Assembly: GCA_963457665.1 (NCBI GenBank)
Contig: OY735219.1
Location: 37,217,977 to 37,281,976 of the forward strand
Source: Thysanoteuthis rhombus
Lineage: Eukaryota > Mollusca > Cephalopoda > Oegopsida > Thysanoteuthidae
Length of the DNA: 64,000 nt
Reading direction: 5' to 3'
Part shown: in pieces, positions 59,633 to 64,000 of the stretch
How the letters are laid out: the number at the start of each line of letters is the position of its first letter
Numbering within the stretch: the stretch's first letter is position 1
Notes under the pieces: generated by a model
Told to the model about the DNA's origin: nothing
What the model saw: only the letters and a program-made list of their open reading frames with translations
The model's database searches: none
Position numbers and translations under genes: made by a program

Positions 59633-60624
59633 AAAAAAAATAATGAATATCCAAATAAGACAGGTAGGTAAACAGCCAAAACAGTGTGAAAGAAATTAGA
59701 GTGTAGAAGAAAAAATGTACTTTAAGTTGTTCAACTGAAATTCATCTAACTACTTCTGCTAACACCCATGAGTGAAGATATTGCTGTACAAATTAATGTA
59801 ACTAATAATGAGCTGAAAGAAAAAAAAACATGTAAAATTATGATAAAACCTTGAACAGTGCTGGTTTTGAATAGTACAGAAATTTTGGAAGAAATCAACA
59901 GCACTAATCAAGCTTTAATTCTAATAAATCTAACTATAAATTGAGTTTAATTTTTTAGCAATATGACAGATGAATATTTTGAGAAAATGAATACACAGAT
60001 TCATAAGTAAAACCCTAATATCAATTTGATAAGTCTGATAATAATTTCAAAATTGATAAATCATTTTTAAAATCAAATCATAATAAATAATAATAAATTA
60101 TAATAAATGATAAAATCAGCAGAATGCCCATTCACATAGATGGAATGGTCATAGCAAAATATCCAGACACGCTTTCATCCGGTATCAGCAGCAGTCATCG
60201 CATATAAGCATTGGTTTCAGTTACATATACATACCATAACTCCATTATGATAAGGATGATCAGTAGCTTTTGAGAAGGATCATTAACATTCAAAGAGATA
60301 TTTGGATGATTGAGCTTAGGTGAGATAGAAAAGTCTGAGATGGCTGACCATATCTGGAGAGAGAAATGCAAACCGTATCCTCTCATGAGAAGAAGTCTAG
60401 ATTATAGACAGGGAACAATGTTGAAAACTGAGAAAAATCAAAGGAGCAGCATAAATCAACATGTTGACTGAGTGTATGTCAAACAAGTGCAAAGTTCAAC
60501 CCAATATGGCTTCCGCTACTCAATAGGGGCAGGGTATGGAAATCCATGCCTAACAAGGATATGACCCAATCCTAATGTTATACCAATCGAAAAATTCTGT
60601 TTACTGCCATCACATTTGATAGTA

Positions 60625-60710
60625 CACCTGAAGAAGGTCGTAGAATGCATCGGCCGAATTGCTGTGTTAACAGCAAGGAGTTCAGTGATCAGAAAAACTC
60701 TTTGAAAGAC
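60625..60710 (+). repeat. Dispersed CTGAWGA-hairpin motif, copy
   Basis: acctgaagaa, ggtcg, tagaatgcat, cggcc, gaattgctg; the stem pairs with one G-T wobble. Followed by tgttaacagcaaggagttca. Confidence 0.55.
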
Positions 60711-61084
60711 TTGAACAGAATCAAATGGATGGTTTACAGCTATTCCATTCCTTGTACCAATAAGTCCTTTCTTTATCATTTTCCATCTTTCAATATACAT
60801 TATGTACTTTGTCTGACTATGGGATGATACTTGACGGGGCTGGTCGTCACCTTTAGACGCATCCTGCTGTTCTTTCATGTGTGCCACTCACATTTCGTTG
60901 GGAAACCTTCAAAGTCAAGATCTTCAATCTTCTCTGCTGCTCTAGACTTCTATCCTTGGTTGGATTTATCTTTTTTGGACATTTACCAAGTCTAGAGCAA
61001 ATGAAAATACAGGTATCTCTACTTTCTGAAAGTTCACTTCACACCACTTCTTCTGCTTTACCAAAAGAAGGCGATAAGTGAAAA

Positions 61085-61330
61085 TAGTATTCAGCATTTG
61101 TTTTGCAGCAAGCCATTATAGAAGGAACATGCACTCTCTCCCTCTTTCTCCCCTACACTCCAGTCTTGTGTACTTCTCACAACACCAACTTCCAACGACT
61201 TGACTCAATTCAACATACCATCATTACTATTTCTTGGGTCTGGGGAATGCTCAAAATTTTTCCCGCTATAAATTAATTGTAATTGTGGCTTATGAAAAAG
61301 TTTTTACAGGAATGCTCTTCTTGTGTTCGT
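61085..61330 (+). repeat. Second copy of the 24.7-kb repeat
   Basis: Same block order and orientation as 24724-24965, moderately diverged. Confidence 0.65.
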
Positions 61331-61867
61331 AATTTTTTCAAGAAAATGATATGACCTATTTAGATGTTGATGTACCAGTTATTCTTTACATATTAAAGCT
61401 GTGCAATCGAGAGGCAAATGTAACTGCATTTATGTATCTGTATAGAGTATGAACTATACCAATACCAAGCCCACCAGTGTTGCCAACTCGAAAGATATTT
61501 CCGCTCTAGTTTGACTGCTAAAAAATGCTAAATAATTTTTCAAGATAGTCAAAGAAATGGCCAAAATGTTAAAGCCTCTGCATTAATTTAGCAATTTTTA
61601 CATTGCCAAAACAAGAAACTTGCTGAATTTGTAACATGGAAGCCCATCCTTTTACAAAGTTGTTTAGCAAGGGGTAGGCTATGAGATACAATTCTTGGGC
61701 ATTGTATGATAACAATGTAGTTTTGGGACACAAGAAAATGATAATTGTTTACTCAACTTGTAGAGCAGGTACTGGATGCCACCAGTGATTTTTCAAACAA
61801 TGTTGAAGGTCATTAGATATTTTTACTTTCAGGAAATGGAGACAACCAAGTTGGGGTGTAAAGTCTT

Positions 61868-62165
61868 ATTGCAGGACACCAAAGTTTAATTTCTTTTGTT
61901 GTCTCCTTTTAGTATTGCCTTTACCTTTATACGGTTCATTCATTTTCTTATCGCTTGCAGCCGGGAGGGGGAACATTTGGTTGGCATTATTGAGCTTAGT
62001 GAAGAGATCGGTTTCCACCTTAGGAGGATTACCAGGATCCTCATCGGAGGCTCTCTACATGTACCCCCCCCCCTCAGTGACACCTGGTATTCCCATAAAG
62101 TCACCCATCTCGGTAAGGACTTGTCTTCAGTGATTGTACTACCCAATTTAGCCATATTACCTTTT
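61868..62165 (-). pseudogene. Unidentified coding-like relic with frameshift and stop
   Basis: Minus strand shows an ATG-led frame MAKLGSTITEDKSL near 62155, then in another frame TEMGDFMGIPGVTEGGG, one TAG after a run of ten G, and the same frame continues RASDEDPGNPPKVETDLF, TKLNNANQMFPLPAASDK, KMNEPYKGKGNTKRRQQKKL and FGVLQ to TAA at about 61890. The composition (acidic then basic tail, few stops) is protein-like, unlike its surroundings. I do not recognise the family. The overlapping plus-strand frame with cttgcag and gtaagg edges is judged a shadow. Best read as a retrocopy or decayed exon. Confidence 0.4.
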
Positions 62166-62469
62166 TATTGAAAATCTGTTTTAGCAAACCCCATCAAAAA
62201 CTAGCAGCAACAGAAATTTGGAGGTTCTTCTCCAATGTCTCATTAATTAAAGCCCTTAAGTCCCTAAAATGGGGTGATGACCAATCCATGACCACAGTTA
62301 GCCTTTGGGTGGTATTCTTGACATTATTTCAGTTTGAGTGCCTACCTGATAAGAAAAAAAAATTAATACATGAAGAGAATTACCCTGAAGAAATCAGCTA
62401 ACTTGTTTTATTGGTACCTTCCAACTATTCTTGAAAGGGAGGGGTTTATGCAGGGTTGCAAGATTTGAC

Positions 62470-62625
62470 TAGAAGGAAAGATAATCCCAGGTTTATCTCC
62501 GAGATTTACCCAACACAGGTACTGGAATAGCATCTAAGTTTAGAGACAGAGGTTCAAAACCAGCCTTTTGAAGTGGACCATCAAGAGGCTGGTTTCTATA
62601 GCTAAAATTGTCTTTAAAAATAACT
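62470..62625 (+). repeat. Second copy of the TRAPPC12 3' UTR fold-back repeat
   Basis: Shares gaaagataatcc, gagatttacccaacacagg, ctggaatagcatc and cagaggttca with 56845-56942 in the same order; the second arm is degraded (agctaaaattgtct). Confidence 0.65.
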
Positions 62626-63069
62626 ATCTAGATTTTTCCATATCCTCTTGACTTATCAAAGAAATTAAATATATACCAAGACTCCAGGACAAATTATCAG
62701 TTGAAATAGTACGCTTACTTTTATTACAACCGTCAGGCTAATTCAGCAACTTTGATACCACACTTCCCTTCATCTTTGCTTTGAACTCTTTCCTTGAAGT
62801 ACCTACCCAGAATGCCAGATGATCCAGCAAGCACATCTTTCTCTTGCCCCTCTCTCTTATTAAAGTGCCTTACAAACATAACATCATATTATGAGAAAGG
62901 AGCTGTTATACACTTTGATTATTGTGATATACAAAGGTGCTCTTTTATTCTCTCCTTACTGAGCAAAGAATGACATAATCTTTGTGGGCATAATCTTTGT
63001 GGCTTACAATTACTATGAATGATCTTAGCTGGTTGCTAGATGATGCTGTCTTTTCTTTATGTATTGTTC

Positions 63070-63165
63070 ACCTGAAGAAGGCTGTAGAATAGAATAGGCC
63101 AAAATATTGAGGTAACAACATAAGCAACACGAAGAATGAGTTCAATAATCCAAGCAACTCTCAGA
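63070..63165 (+). repeat. Dispersed CTGAWGA-hairpin motif, copy
   Basis: acctgaagaaggctgtagaa, tagaataggccaaaatattg, aggtaacaacataagcaaca; stem partly preserved. Confidence 0.55.
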
Positions 63166-64000
63166 AAGATAACATTGGTCAACAACAAATTTTCATCAAG
63201 CGTGTGTTGTTATGTAGTTTTTGATGCTGATTTAGAAAATTAATCTGTTATCTTGCATCACATCTAGCTTTCATGATGAGATGAAAGCTGTATTCCAGCA
63301 TATAACCCATATTGAGCTCTATTGTAAGTCCAAAGCTCAAATATTTTTGGCTTGTCCTTCTACAAAATATCTTCTTTGTATATCTTCATAGTAATCTGTA
63401 TTTTCTGCACTGAACAGTTCTGACAGACACCTAATCTTGTTATCTTTCATTCTTTGCCTATGTTGCCTTATGTTCAGTAGAATGTGTCATAACAAAAAAA
63501 TGAGACGTGCTCTAGCAGTGGTTGCCAACCCGGACGGTACTGCACGTTAGTGGGCAATTCAAGCTTTTAAGTGAGTGATGGACCCATTATTAGGTCACAA
63601 GGTCTTATTATGTCTGTCTTACTTCTGCCACAGACAACTACGAAAGTCAATGTGAGTGATTTTCAAGTTACCCAACTTATGATCTGGAACAATGGCTTCT
63701 ATTTTCATAATTGTTCTTATATATGATAAATACATTGTATATTTACTTTTTGGAGACTTTGTAGGGTTTTTTGGAGTGCATACAGCTGCCCAATGCCCAG
63801 TTACCTGGAAATTGAATCTACCTAATTTTAGCCATTTTTGATAAATCTAGCCACTTTTGCCATTTTAAAATGGTCACTAAATGGCTAACTGGATTTAAAG
63901 TATTAATGGACAGTAAGGAAATTTCAACCTCATAGAAAAAAGTTGGCAACTTGTGTGGCAGAAAGTCAAAATTTATCTGTGTCAAAAATTGGTCAACAAA

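Larger units (their letters stand above)
58241..64000. other. Repeat-rich non-coding flank with two coding-like relics
   Basis: No intact gene. Besides the listed relics at 58535-58730 and 61868-62165 it carries a dispersed-family copy (58930-59290), three hairpin-motif copies (59598-59632, 60625-60710, 63070-63165), a repeat shared with 24.7 kb (61085-61330) and what looks like one end of an hAT-type element at 63516 whose other end is not found before the window stops. Confidence 0.5.

Noticed and set aside
60516-60887. 123-codon minus-strand open frame
   Set aside because: It overlaps a copy of the dispersed hairpin motif and matches no family I know; probably a chance or repeat-derived frame.
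61896-62171. Plus-strand frames with cttgcag and gtaagg edges resembling an exon
   Set aside because: The peptide looks less protein-like than the minus-strand frame, and no neighbouring exon on the plus strand joins it.
19041-63165. Calling the CTGAWGA/GAAAC motifs functional hammerhead ribozymes
   Set aside because: The core strings fit, but the copies show an unpaired A after CUGANGA, no convincing stem I and no clear cleavage-site context. Kept only as a hypothesis to test.

Overview
The window is nuclear DNA from an animal, very probably a mollusc. Coding sequence is broken into many short exons with GT-AG introns, the background is AT-rich, and the introns are packed with (TA)n tracts, homopolymers, tRNA-derived SINEs, small inverted-repeat DNA transposons and decayed LINEs. 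Motifs of the type 'aggggagataatct', common in molluscan repeats, recur. Phylum is inferred from this repeat style; animal origin rests on the two genes.

Two protein-coding genes can be reconstructed completely, and they are divergent (head to head). EIPR1 (EARP and GARP complex-interacting protein 1, a WD40 protein, formerly TSSC1) lies on the minus strand, ATG at 22631 and stop at 7574, in 9 coding exons joining in frame to 381 residues. TRAPPC12 (TRAPP complex subunit 12, TPR protein, formerly TTC15) lies on the plus strand, ATG at 35538 and stop at 56785, in 13 coding exons joining in frame to 934 residues. All splice phases are consistent. The exon that carries the TRAPPC12 ATG begins at a splice acceptor, so at least one upstream exon must exist; it probably lies near the CpG-richer stretch just upstream of EIPR1 exon 1 (about 22.63-23.0 kb), which may be a shared promoter. 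The two genes are also head-to-head neighbours in human (2p25.3), so the pair is an old linkage. Both proteins work with vesicle-tethering complexes (EARP/GARP and TRAPPIII).

Layout: 1-7490, non-coding downstream of EIPR1, repeats only; 7497-22631, EIPR1; 22632-35524, non-coding interval (promoter, TRAPPC12 5' intron, inverted repeats, a 1.27-kb pogo-type element and a 631-bp hAT-type element); 35525-56785, TRAPPC12; 56786-about 58240, its likely 3' UTR, with a fold-back repeat and a small hAT-type element; 58.2-64 kb, repeats plus two minus-strand blocks that look protein-coding but are broken by stops or frameshifts.

I found no CRISPR, operon-like or prokaryotic features and no complete mobile-element gene. 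The interesting material is structural: several perfect long hairpins, a nine-copy ~400-bp dispersed family, a dispersed hairpin motif with paired stem changes, a partial duplicate of a TRAPPC12 exon in its own upstream intron, and the two unidentified coding-like relics.
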